Shown here in pieces: positions 46,803 to 57,999 of a stretch of 64,000 bases of DNA. The translations under genes and the position numbers were made by a program. The notes beneath the pieces were generated by a model. That model was not told the DNA's origin. It did not search any database and was given only the letters and a program-made list of their open reading frames with translations. This DNA is from Heterobasidion occidentale (lineage: Eukaryota > Basidiomycota > Agaricomycetes > Russulales > Bondarzewiaceae). The stretch spans positions 1,302,001 through 1,366,000 of the forward strand of contig JBCAQO010000009.1 of assembly GCA_039111635.1 (NCBI GenBank), in the 5' to 3' direction. The stretch's first letter is position 1, and each line of letters opens with the position of its first letter.

Positions 46803-47333
46803 TGTTGAGTGCAGTGACAACGAAGCGACTGGCACAGAGAGAGTGCCAAAAAGAAGCTCTATAACGACAGGACTGTGGTCCAGAGGGTAAGAGTCTAAAG
46901 TAGATACAACGAACAGAAGGGAGCGCACCTGTGGTCCAGAGGGTAAGAGTCTAAAGAAAGAATCGCCCTCGGACCACGGGTATTTAAGCTACACAGAACA
47001 ATAAGAAACGAAAAAGGAAGGTATGACATCAACGAGTCATTACAGGTGGTCCACCTTACAAAGCAGTCAAAAGCTCCACCTGGAGGTCAGTCCGGAGTAT
47101 CAGTGACATCACACAGGACCGCCTTAGCCGGCTAACCCGGTGAAACAACTGAAACAAAGTGAGACAAGGTGGAAACAAAGTGAGACAGTCCAAAAGGAGA
47201 AAGAAAGCAATATACCCGCTCTGGGAGTGGCTCTAGGGCCGCTCTCAGCTGCAGAGGCGAGTAATCAATGAGTCCCAAAGGTGGCACGCATGTGGCACTC
47301 ATGCCACATCAACCAGAACGGCCACAAACAACA
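46803..47333 (-). repeat. Solo LTR of copia B
   Basis: 531 bp matching both copia B LTRs, with a perfect 5-bp target duplication ATTTT (46798-46802, 47334-47338). It splits the LINE reverse transcriptase between PILDKI and the connection region. It probably arose by recombination between the two LTRs of a full insertion. Confidence 0.93.
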
Positions 47334-49099
47334 ATTTTGTCTAGTATTGGTTTTCAGAGAGCAGTGTCATCTACTTGGTTCCCTGTCTATGCACCTAGCA
47401 GTCTAATCGCTTGCCTATCACATGCTATTCAAATGTCTTGGTTGAGTGGGGTTTCTTCTGGGTGTAGTTTGTGGGTTATTTGCACTTGTGTCCAGTGTGC
47501 AAGGGATCTTTTAGGTATGATTTCTATTTTTGATATGTTGAACTTTGCTCCTAATGCATCGCACCACTTTTCTAGGACTACTACTTTTAGGTCTTCATAT
47601 TTGTCCGATTCCTTCAAGTATATAGTGGTGTCATTCGCAAATAGATTGATCATTGACCCTGTGGGCTGAACCCTTCAGTGCCGGGCTTTTGTGTATTGGT
47701 AAGTGTCTCTTCGAGCTTTATCCCTAACCTTGTTATGTCACTAATCATTTTGGTGTTGTTTATCATGTGTAAGGGCCAGGTCTAATGTCCCCTTCCTATC
47801 TTTGGTATGTCTGTGTGTGAAAACCTTACTAAGACCATGTTATGGTCAGTTAGGATATTTGATGGACCTGACTTCCATTGGAATAGGTTGTGCTGGTGTT
47901 TTGCTTCTGCGTATATTCTGTCCAATTGCGACAAAGACCCTGAGTGTGCACAGAAGGTAAATTGTCTTTTTGTTAGAAAGATATGTCTTCATTCTACAAG
48001 TTAAGCAACATTCTTATGTCTTGTAGAGCAGACACTACTTTTTTATCATCAAGTCTTGCCAGTGCTTTGTCTATTGCATTCTTAACAATATTAAAGCTTC
48101 CCAACATGATATCTGGTTTAATTCAAAAGATGGCCAGTTATTCACTTATGTGGTTTTAGAAACGTAAGTGCTCATTGTGGTCATTTAGGGCATATATATT
48201 TAATAGTGTTATCTTGCTTATTCTGTGCCAGTTGATGATGATCACTATCACTCATCCTGGTACTAGTGTTTGTACCTTCATGTTATTGGTATTAATTATT
48301 TCTCTGTTGAGTATGAAGGCAATGCATCCCATGTTTATACATGGGCTTGAGTTGAAGAATTTTATTTGTCTACTGTGTATTTTGTGTATTTCCTCCAGGT
48401 GGTCCTCTTGCAGGTATGTTTCCTGGAGGGCTAGGATGCCAATGTAATTGCTCTTTAGCATGACCGTTACTTCTGTCCATTTAAATATCATATTGGTGCC
48501 AAGTGTTGTTGAGGCTCTGCCCTTCATGTTCAGTGTCAGGAGTATGATATTCACATGGGTATTTCTCTTACTGTGTAGAGTGTTGCTAGGGTGGTTGTTT
48601 AAGTTGTGGATTGTCTATGAGTTTTTGTGTAATGGTATGCTGTTAGTGTGGCTCCACTACCGTTTTTCTATTGCACCTCATTTAGGGGGTCCCTGGCAGC
48701 TAACAGGAGTCTCCCTCTGTGCTCAAAGAGGCTCAGATCATTGCTAGAAAAAATGCCCGTTGTAAGATTTGTGATGTTTTTGAGAAAAGCAGTTACATTT
48801 CCTGCCTATGTACAACTATTTGTGGACTCGTTTGATGTACCAACTTGCTCGGGTGGACTTGTCAAGAATTGGCTCTAGTTTTGTGCTTGTGTCAGTGATC
48901 TGGAGCTAAATGTTTGACTTGAGGCTCTTGCTGCGGCTTGTCTAGACCTCAATAGGTTTCCACCTAGTTCTTTTACTAGATGTAAGGGTGGGTGCAAACT
49001 TTCCTGTCTTGCTAATGCAGTTAGTATATTTGGGAAAGCACCTTTGGGATTATGCCATTGTTGTTACCCTGCATGTCGATATTAGCTCTTCAGCAGGTG

Positions 49100-51973
49100 T
49101 ATTGCATTGCAGTTTTCTGTCTCAAGTTTAGAGACTGACACTTTCATGTTAGCATTGCATGGGTTTCATATGCACCATCTACTTTTATTGTATCATATAG
49201 GTTTGGGATAGTCACAAATGAGTGGGAGTGTGTATCATTCAAAGTTATGAAAGAAACAAATTTTACATCCGTGAGGCAGTCCTTTGTCATTAGATCCCTC
49301 TGCCTCTGCCCATTGTGTTGACTCTGCATTTAAAGAAAGATCCTCCCTATATACATTAGATCAATGTGGGCATGTCATGCCAGTGCTATGGTCCCTTCTA
49401 TCCCGAGAGGTTCAGGAATAGGCATAATCTATGCAGATGGTCTATTGTGTGGCATATATTGCAGTGGAGGTTCTCTAGGACCGTGCTGATGCTGTTCATG
49501 TGGGAGGTGTAGGTGATCCTGATAAGAAACTCTCATACTTTATACCGGTAGATACCTTCTCATAAGACAGGTCTATCTGCTAGAATTGTGAACCTTGTCA
49601 TGAGCACTCCCCTGGTGCCTTTGGTGTCCACACGCTCGACCTTAAGAGAATTGATAATTTTGTTGATATTCTCCTTAGTGATGAGGTTGAGGGTCTCAGC
49701 TGTGATCCTGATGATTTTGGCGAGCTTATTGAGGGTATTTTCTCTCGTCCAGTGGTCACGGACCATCTCTAGGGCTATGTTGGTGTCTATTGTTGTAAAT
49801 TCTCCTAGTGCAAAGAGGTGGAGTGGGATGGTGGGGTTGAGAGAGATCACATGAAAGGTGATCTTCTCTGTCAACCAAATTTTGTGGTCAAGCATGGTCA
49901 TGACAGCTTCAGTGGTGAGTTTGTAAACTAAAAACATATTGGGGAGGTCATATGCCAAGGTTGCTTGGTAAGATCTCACTGGGTGGTGACATTCATTGTA
50001 TCAACTCTAGTGGCTTTTTGGACTATATTTTGGATCAGCTCTGCTGTGGTGCTATGGTTGGTGGGGTTCCGAGCTTTGTTTTCAAAAAGAATAGCTAGGA
50101 ATCTTAGAGTCTAGTTTTTTTCCCACTCGGTGATCTAGTTAGCATTAATGTTGTTGAGATGAGCTATGGGATGAGAATAGTGTATGGCCAGAACAAAGCC
50201 AGGCATAAAGGGAGAGCCTAGCGTTGGTTTCATGTCTTTGGCGGGCATAGCTACCATAGCATGTGTGGACGCTGATGAGCATGGGTATGCTCTAGGCACC
50301 AATATCCCACTTTTCACAGCTTTTCAGTATTCTTTGGCCGTTTGGCATACTTAGAACTGACTGATCCCAATCTGTTTGGTGCTGTTAGCCATTTGTCAGA
50401 TGCCGACTTTGCATTTAGAATTCTGTACAGTTATTTAGAGCTGTTCACAGCCATCCTATGCATCTATCAGTACTCCCAGCATTAGGGGCTTTCTGCAGAC
50501 TGTCACGGCCGATTGCCAATTAGTTTGGTACATTTCACATTTTTGACATACCTGACCGTTTTTGGCATCCTGAATTGGAGGTAGCCGAACACTTTGTTGG
50601 CTTGGAACAGATCTGCCTTTCCATCTCTGATCGTTCTTATGCTTCCTGTTGACTTCTCCTTCCTTATCTTTGAAGCTCCCAAGTTTCTGACTGGTTTACC
50701 CATATAGCATGTGATTCTTGTCTCTAGGTCCATGTGCACTCACTTTGGCAATCTCCCCACTTATTTAGACTTTAGAGCTATGGCTTCTTATCTTTTATTG
50801 TTCCCATCATCACTCTTTTATCTTCTTTACCTTGACAGCTCTTGGCATGCATTTCAAAGTACTCTATGCCCCTGCTAATCTCCCAATCTTGTACCTGTTT
50901 GGACTTACTATAAAAAGGCACCTATAGCCTTCGCAATACAACAGCTTTAGCTTCCCCTTGTTTAGATTCTATCTGTGCACTTGTATCCATGAGACTTTGA
51001 GCCTTTGCCTTCCGATCCTCATTCGTGTTTTGCCCCTTTGTTTGTATTGTTGCATTTGATCGCAGCCCTCCATCAGAGCCCTCGTTGTCTTGCTCTCTTC
51101 CTCTCATCTAGTTTGTCATCCTCTGCCAGTGTCCAGTGTGGCCTTGCACCTATTCCCTTTTTTTTGTGTACCAATCAAATCCTGATTGCATGTCGGCCAG
51201 CCGAAGATACTATTTTTACACTCCAAACACTTTCAGTGCCTTGTTGGTTGTGGCACAACTAACAGTTCCCTGCACTCCGGAATCAGCTTCTGCCTACTTA
51301 CGCTTGTAGGGGTGTTTCTTGGGTGTGTTTCACACTCAGAGACATCACTAGCGTATCAATGCCATGGAGATATAAGAGAGAAGATGGGATCCCATGAGTG
51401 CGGTATGGATTGGCTAAGAGTAGAAGGAGATTTTCGACTTGGTATGTGGTGTTTCTGGATTTGGCATGGTCTCAATCATTTAGATGTCTATGTCATTTGT
51501 GGGGTCTGCTTCCTGGCTAGAGGGAAGGGGGTTGTTGACTGGGTGGTCTGAGTTAGAGACTGTTTCATCCAAGATGTTCAGGGTGTTGTCCATATTTTTG
51601 ACATCCATAGTCTGGGTATCAGTTGCCTCTACTATTATGTCTTTGTCCATGGCTTCAGTTGTATTTTTGGTAGTGGGCTTTGTGATCTGATTTTGTGTCT
51701 GCAGACTTTGTGGCCAGACTACAATGTGATTGCCTAATCTTTGGCTTTCCTCCCTTGATTATTTCCTCCTATTCATCCTCTGTGGTTTAGTAGTTAGTTG
51801 TAGAGTTGTGGGCTGTGCCTTTAAGCTGTACCTTTGTCCATGCCATCCACTAGCTTTTGTTTCTTGAGTCAGGCTATTTTCGTTGATTCTGTTAGACCGG
51901 TAAGGACTTTTTTCCTATTGGTGGTAACTAACTTTTTAGGGGATTCCCTTGGCACCTGGGTATTTTTGGACAT
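49100..51973 (-). pseudogene. LINE ORF1 remains
   Basis: A likely start is ATG at 51971-51973 (MSKNTQVPRES, then a lysine-rich run). Further down come a segment with FVLAIHYSHPIAHLNN (near 50160) and a long helical frame (49560-49979, with EFTTIDTNIALEMVRDHWTR). The zinc knuckle C-x2-C-x4-H-x4-C reads CNICHTIDHLHRLC, near 49430-49475. ORF1 proteins of Tad-type LINEs bind element RNA. The frame is broken many times and may be interrupted by an LTR-like segment at 50330-51264. Confidence 0.6.
50330..51264 (+). repeat. Possible LTR-like insertion
   Basis: A noncoding block within LINE ORF1 with LTR-like architecture: TGTCACGGCC at 50501, a TATA-like CTATAAAAAGG near 50910, a pyrimidine-rich leader, and a possible end CACAACTAACA at 51264. 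No second copy, primer site or target duplication was found, so the borders and even the nature of the block are uncertain. Confidence 0.3.
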
Positions 51974-51994
51974 CATTGTTGATAGTATTAGTGT

Positions 51995-53230
51995 TGGGTG
52001 TGGGTAGGTTTTGTCCATTCAGACATTGTGTAGTTGTCTTTTTCATTAGGGGGTTCTGGTGCATCATACCTGTAGCATCCATGCAGACTAAGATGCGTAT
52101 GTTCCCCCTTCAGAACTTCTCCATTGCCTCCATGCGGTAGTGGTTTGTGTGGATGACATTGTAGGGCCAATTGACTCCATGTAAGTACAGAATGAGTGTA
52201 CGTAGGTGGTTGATTATCTCTGCACCGACGGAGATATTGTCTGCATACATCCATGTTTTCTTGATCTCTGCTGTGTTGGAGATTTCTTCCGGAATAATGA
52301 AGTTGAGGTCAGAATATGAAATCATTGTATTGTGAATTGCTCGGACAACCAGGGAGACATTTGGTTGATTATTCTCAATATTCAGGTATAGGAAGGAAGA
52401 GTGGGTAAATTTCAACTTTTTAATGATGTCTCACATGACTCGTTGGGTGAAAGAGACAGAAAGGGCAATGAATGGGGTTTCTTGAAGGAGAAACACCTAG
52501 ATAGATCCAATGCTCACATATTTCTTACAGAATAGTGCGCCCCAGTATGAGATGTAGTAGGCATTGTCAACAACAATTAAGTACACACACAAGGCTCATT
52601 CATGAGCACAGAGGACATTGTTGACAAAGCGGCGTGATAATAATATCTCCGGAAAGATCAGAACAATCTGGAACTTGCCCCTAACAATGTTCTAGAAAAA
52701 AAACAGTAATGAGAAACATGATGGTTGTCTCAGACTAATCACCAACATGCATTAGCTCTTGCATACACCCACAGTGCATGCTGTTAACCACCACCGCCGA
52801 TACACCATATTCCTCCTAAAAAGTTTTGACCTGTGCATCCATGGTCAGAATTATAAGAAAACCCTGGATAAGATAAGAACAGGGAGGCTTATTATTTTGT
52901 TTTGAAGCCCAATTAGGGGCAATATCATAAATGTGACATGACCTTGATTTTTCTCAAGCATGTATAGACTTGCTGCAATTGCGGTCTTGCCCATGCCTAT
53001 TGCAGCCTAACAGATACTGTCTTGGTGTTTCCCTTGTGCTTGTATTAAGTTGACCTAGAAGTTGTGAGGCTCTCTCCCACCCAACTGAGTCTTTAAGCGA
53101 GCTTGCAGGTCATCTATCTCTAATAACAACATACATCTAGGCAGCATCACTAGAAGTCTTTGAGCGCAATTTTTGGCCTTGTGTGCCATTTTGCAGAGGT
53201 GGGGCTTCATGAGGGGCTTGGTGGGATTAG
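51995..53230 (-). pseudogene. RecQ-like DNA helicase pseudogene, locus 2
   Basis: Minus-strand frames give TQLGGREPHNFQVNLIQAQ (near 53080), a good Walker A (AIGMGKTAIAAS, 52975-53007), motif Ia (FMILPLIGLQNK) and the motif II/aromatic-loop relic VVDNAYYISYWGALF near 52560, where RecQ proteins have DEAHCISxWG. Further down come FIIPEEISNTAEIKKTW (near 52290) and a motif V relic (CMDATGMM near 52070). The C-terminal third is missing because the LINE begins near 51990. Several stops. It is divergent from the DUF6589-type gene at 53690, as at locus 1. Confidence 0.72.
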
Positions 53231-53689
53231 GCATAGCTGGAATGGTTGAGTGAGCAGAGAAACTGGCTAGGGAAGGTTTTGCATTGAGGCTAGATAGTGT
53301 ACCTTTTTGAATTCACGTGGACCTGCCACAAGTGAGTGCCTTCCATGTTTAAATTTGCCTTCTTGTCCCATTATGTTCAAAGTGACCTCGCTTGCCATGG
53401 AAGCCTCCAATAAAACTTTGCTGCCCCCGTTGTTGCCTCCCAACCAGTTATCCTTGTCTTTTTCACTATTGGCACATTGTTCAAAATAATCCCCTAGACA
53501 CGCATACCTCCTGGTTCCCCTGGTGCGCGGCTAGCTATAGGGAGGAGACAGCAGTGATCAGGAAGTCTTGCTGTCTTCTCTAATATGAAACAAAACTGAT
53601 TCCTGATGCAAGGCACAGAATGCTTGCTAGAGAACCCTAGAAAAGAAACAACTCAATAGTGCAGAGCAGAGAAGGTGGGCACTGTAAGA
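53231..53689. promoter_or_regulatory. Divergent intergenic region, locus 2
   Basis: About 460 bp between the RecQ-like and DUF6589-type pseudogenes, the same arrangement and similar length as 11916-12341. No promoter element is convincing. Confidence 0.3.
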
Positions 53690-56600
53690 CACACTCAATA
53701 ACCTAGAGAGTCATGCACTCACTTTCGGAGATCTAGCCATGTTTGTATTCAATCTGGCCAACTTGTTGCGAGGATAGAGGTGGGCATACTTTTTCTGTAA
53801 GCCAGATCAGGTCACCAGCATCCTCAACTCTTGGAAATCCAAGCACAACTTACCGACAGCACGCAAGATTGTACAGGAATGGGCCACAAGAGCGACCCTT
53901 GAACTTGTGTCAGAGGAGGTAGCTAATATCACAAAGGTTGGGGCTCTTTGTATTACAGAGTGATAGTTCGATGCAATGCTGGCACTTGGCCTAAATTTTG
54001 AGAGGTTGGCAGACACAGTGGAGGAGCATTGCCCCACAATCATGTCCATCCTATAGAGTATCAACACTACGGAGTGTCAGCAGAAGAAGTTGCAACCAAA
54101 GAAACAAGATCACAAACACTTTGTGAGCTCTCAATCTGATTACCTTGTTTTCTTTGTGATTTGTTGAGTCTGCCCACAGCTGGCCACAATAGGCACTGTG
54201 ATCCTTCTAGGAAAGCGAAGTCAGAGAAATGCATATATATGGCACATAATGGGACTTTACCTATATTCCACGGAGGCCTCAAGGCAACAAATTACTGCCC
54301 TAAACCATCTTGGACTTAGCATGAGCTACACCACACTAACTGGACGAGGGCACAAGAATGATCATCTCGTTGGAAAACCAGCGACAACATCAGAAGAATT
54401 GTCTGCTGGCCTACATGTAGATGCTGGAACACCTCACATACATACCCTCTTAGTGCCAAAAGTGCCAGTATTCCAAGACTCTTGGCCAGGCACTCTTGAG
54501 CTCCTGTCCTAGTCCATGCACTATGCAGCATGCCAGACGGCCACCACTCGGCCCTTTATGATAGTGTATGACAATATTAATTGGGTACACAAGGCCGCAG
54601 TGCAGGTTGTGGGTCACATTGGTAAGACACTCAGGGTATCCTGTAACAAAAGATGAGCCTGCTGATGCATTAGTAAAAAAGATACTCAAGAGCATAGGAC
54701 ATGCGTGACTCTCATTCCTCTCTTTGATGCATGCCCCAACACTCTGAAGTCAGCCAATCTAGACAATGTGTTTGACAATGCCCTCTTCTGACTCTTGATG
54801 ACATTGTCCTCAATTGCGAGGAGACCAAATTCTTCCAACACTGTCTCGTCCACACAGTGCTTGCAATTGCCATACATCATGGCAGACCTAAGCTTCAACG
54901 GTTCAGGAAAGAGCTACAAGAAGAGGAACCAAAGTCAGTGCATAAGATTTAGCTCCATAAAACAGACATGTACCCCTTCCTGCCATAAATATTAACAAAG
55001 CCTCTATCTCGGACAATGCAAAAGTGGTTGACGTGCTTTTGAGAGAGCTCAAGCAAGACCCAGCACTGCCTGCATTTGTGAGCAAGATCAAGTTCCTGGC
55101 CGGGGATCAGCTCTCTGTTGCGCAACTAAGATCTATGGGGGCATGTCGTGTAAAAAACAAAGAAGAAGCTGTGGCGCTTCAATGGGTGCTCTTTGCCCCT
55201 AGGCTCTTCCATTACAAGATGGCCGCTACCCATGGTTTCATGCTCACTCACCTCGGATAGGCAAACCATCTCATCACTAACCCTACCTCCCTCACAGTAC
55301 ATGACACCATTCATGAATGAAAACTCATTGTGGCCATATCTCTTCCATCATTCCGCACTTGCTACAATCTTATCTTCATATTGCTATACTCACATGTCCT
55401 GCACTGCCTCCTTTTTGTAACAGGGTTGAGCTCTTTACCGGAATATGTAGAGGAATTGTTGTGGGAGACACTAAAGTCACATACAGTGACTGTTGTCCAG
55501 CGCTTTACCAACAACCTCACTGTGCATCATCTGTGACAACAATGGACTGATAAAGGATCTACTGGAGGTGACATAGTTTTTAAGAACACACTTTTGTTTC
55601 TACATAATGCACTATACTTACAGGAATTCACAGAGGCTATCAAGACTGGGAATTCTGGCTAGGTCCTCAATGTACTTCAAATCTGGGGGCTGAGCTTCTA
55701 CAGCAACAGGCACTCGAAATATGCTTTTGAGATCTTGTACCTCGTGCATAACATGACGCACATCTGGCCACCATCTCTTGTGTAAGTACTGCATGCTCTG
55801 CCACCATTCTGTTGCTAAATCCATCACAGAAAAGTTGTTCTCAACAACTGGCTTGTAAATCCTACTGGAAAGACTCAAGGTCGGCATGAGATAGATTTGT
55901 TACAAGAACATTACAATTTCTAGATTAAGGTAAGGTTTTTTGACATGTAATCTCACACTTTCACAAACACAACTCTCTCTAGGATCACTATCAGGCACAT
56001 GGCAGTGGAGCCTCCTGGGATTGGCTCGAAATGATTGCACCTTATGTGGAAATCCTACGGTGTCTTGTGACTGACGTTCATTCATCATTAGGTGCTCAGC
56101 AAGGCAATTGGCATGCTGAACCTGATCTCACAGAACACATTGACGAGCTCATAAAAGACATTGACGGGCTCATGTGCAATTTGGCTCATCAAAAGATATA
56201 CATCGAACAACAGAGTCGCATTTTTGATGAAGATGACCTACCTGCTCCAGACGTGATAGTTGATGGTTATGCTTCCCTTTCCTGGAGAGGAACTATACCC
56301 TTAAAACAATTCAACAAAACATTTGCAACACTGCAGTGCTGCCACCATGTCAGCCCCCTCGTTGGTGGTACACCTTCCATTTCTAAGCCCAACAATGCCA
56401 CAACCTTACAGTCCAATGTGATCTTTGAACAACCAGGTACATATTCAGTTTCATAACCACTGTAGCATCTAACGTACAATTATCTAGACAGTGCTGGCAC
56501 ATATTTGTTGCCAGACAAAAGCAATATCATGGATGCGGACTCTAATACTGACAGCAAAAGTAACAACAACCTCAATAAGAACAACTTTCTCAATGTAGGG

Positions 56601-56738
56601 CTTCTCCTAGAGTTAGATATTAGAGGGGTGGAGGAAGTTGCCCCCAACATGAACCTATATGATGGTTTCGAGAGTTCAGACACCAAGGATATTAAGGAGA
56701 TTGGGTCCTTGGATCTCACTTTTGATGACTCTAAATAA
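53690..56738 (+). pseudogene. DUF6589-type gene, locus 2
   Basis: Plus-strand pieces in order: ARKIVQEWATRATLELVSEE (near 53850), STEASRQQITALNHLGLSMS (near 54270), RPFMIVYDNINWVHKAAVQV (near 54555), KIKFLAGDQLSVAQLRSMG (55087-55143), APRLFHYKMAATHGFMLTHL (55196-55255) and FKNTLLFLHNALYLQEF (near 55580). Next are VVLNNWLVNPTGKTQ with EIDLLQEHYNF (near 55830-55920), LTEHIDELIKDIDGLMCNLA (near 56125) and an intron at 56437-56487. The acidic last exon ends TAA near 56738. The combination VLNNWLVNPTG...DLLQEH matches my memory of the fungal DUF6589 family; its function is unknown to me. Several stops, one copy per locus. Confidence 0.7.
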
Positions 56739-57999
56739 ATTTGTTAATAATATGGCCCTGTAATGCATAATGAAGTGTATATTAGTGGTTTCAAGAGGAA
56801 TTCAGACTGAGAATGTTGAGGTCAGATCAGTCAAAGCTTGAGTGGCTGAGAAAACAAGCAAAATTTTGCTAAGTCAATTTACACATTTGGCGGGCCCCAC
56901 CAAAACCACAACCAGTGAGCCCAGCCAGTCTTTCATGGAGCCCTTGTTGGAGCATAGCAGAGCAGTAGAATTAGAAAAGATTGGCTGTGTCTGAGCCTAC
57001 ATCAGCATGCTGAAAAAAAGTACCTAATCTGCCAAATAGAGTTTGGTTGAGTCAAACACATATAGCACAATATAGCACCTATTGAGAACATATTGCACCT
57101 GTCTTGTCCAGCTTCACCATATCCTTAAGCAATTATGAACTCTCCTAAGAACCTAGAGAGTTACCGAGTCCTCCTCGAACGTGCCCTTAATTTTCTACGT
57201 TGAGATATAATTCAAAAGTGAGGAAATGACCATTGAGTAGGCATGTGCAATAGTACTGATGCTATATCACTTGCTGTGGATCAAGATATCTTGCACCTGG
57301 TGGCATTCTCAATACCTAAACAACAGAGATGCAATATTTCAAGGTGTTTGACTCTAACAAAGCTGAGATGAAATCTCTGAAGGATAATATTCTCAGGGAG
57401 GAGATTGGCAGATTAGCAAAGATGAGGGAAGATCACAGTAGTCAGTCTACTATTAAACAAGAAGAGACTATGATCTCCAAATCCTTCCGTAAGTTCTATG
57501 TCTTTGTTCCTTGTGTGGATTAACATTGGGCTGTGCATGAATTGGTAAGCAGACAACAGAAAAGGCTGCACACAACTCTTAGCTGTTTAAGTATACGTTG
57601 AGCAGGAATACAGTAGTGTGAGTAGGGCCCTATTAGAGGTGAAGCAGTGCATGAAAGGCATTTGAGATGATTTGTTGCAAGTCTTCGCAATACCACCATC
57701 GCCCATTCCAATATTCTAGAAGATCTAATTCTCGTCCTAAAATACCAATGTCACCAGGTTAGCAGGGTCAATTGCTGCTGTTAAAAAGGTCAGCAACCAC
57801 TCTCAGAGAGAATAAAAGTCACATATAGACTGCTAAAATAAAGGTCATATATTTCACATAATTGTATTAGGATTTACTTTAAAACATAGATGACAAAGCT
57901 CCTTGTATACATTACAGTAATGACACATAGGCAAAATTTGGACTATGTACATTCTATTTTCACTCCTCCATCATCTTCTCCACCAGTACTGTGCTATCC
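56739..57999. other. Intergenic AT-rich stretch
   Basis: Between the DUF6589-type pseudogene and the transposase pseudogene. No gene supported; a 64-codon plus-strand frame at 57329 has no recognisable feature. Confidence 0.5.

Larger units (their letters stand above)
44395..48560 (-). pseudogene. LINE ORF2 remains
   Basis: In order down the minus strand: AP-type endonuclease (NIILLTLNMKGR near 48550, GILALQETYL near 48430, and TDHNMVLVRF near 47840). Next is a join near 47690 that lacks the first half of RT. The RT palm follows (FANDTTIYL, where FADD is usual, near 47630), then AIRLLGA near 47400, and the solo LTR at 46803-47333. The connection region reads KGGINLLNIPARNNAIQIMW near 46540. 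RNase H (KTDSQYIIDQLTKYL) is at 45450-45500. A CCHC-type motif (CPDY, DLDHILNKC) is near 44910-44960, then a tail to about 44395. Domain order fits the Tad clade. Many stops. Confidence 0.82.
44240..51990 (-). mobile_element. Decayed Tad-like LINE
   Basis: Minus-strand remains of both LINE proteins: ORF1 with a zinc knuckle (about 49100-51973) and ORF2 with endonuclease, RT, RNase H and a C-terminal CCHC motif (about 44395-48560). A run of T at 44240-44248 may be the poly(A) tail. The 5' end lies inside a RecQ-like pseudogene near 51990. A solo copia B LTR and possibly another LTR interrupt it. The N-terminal half of RT is deleted. Confidence 0.82.
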
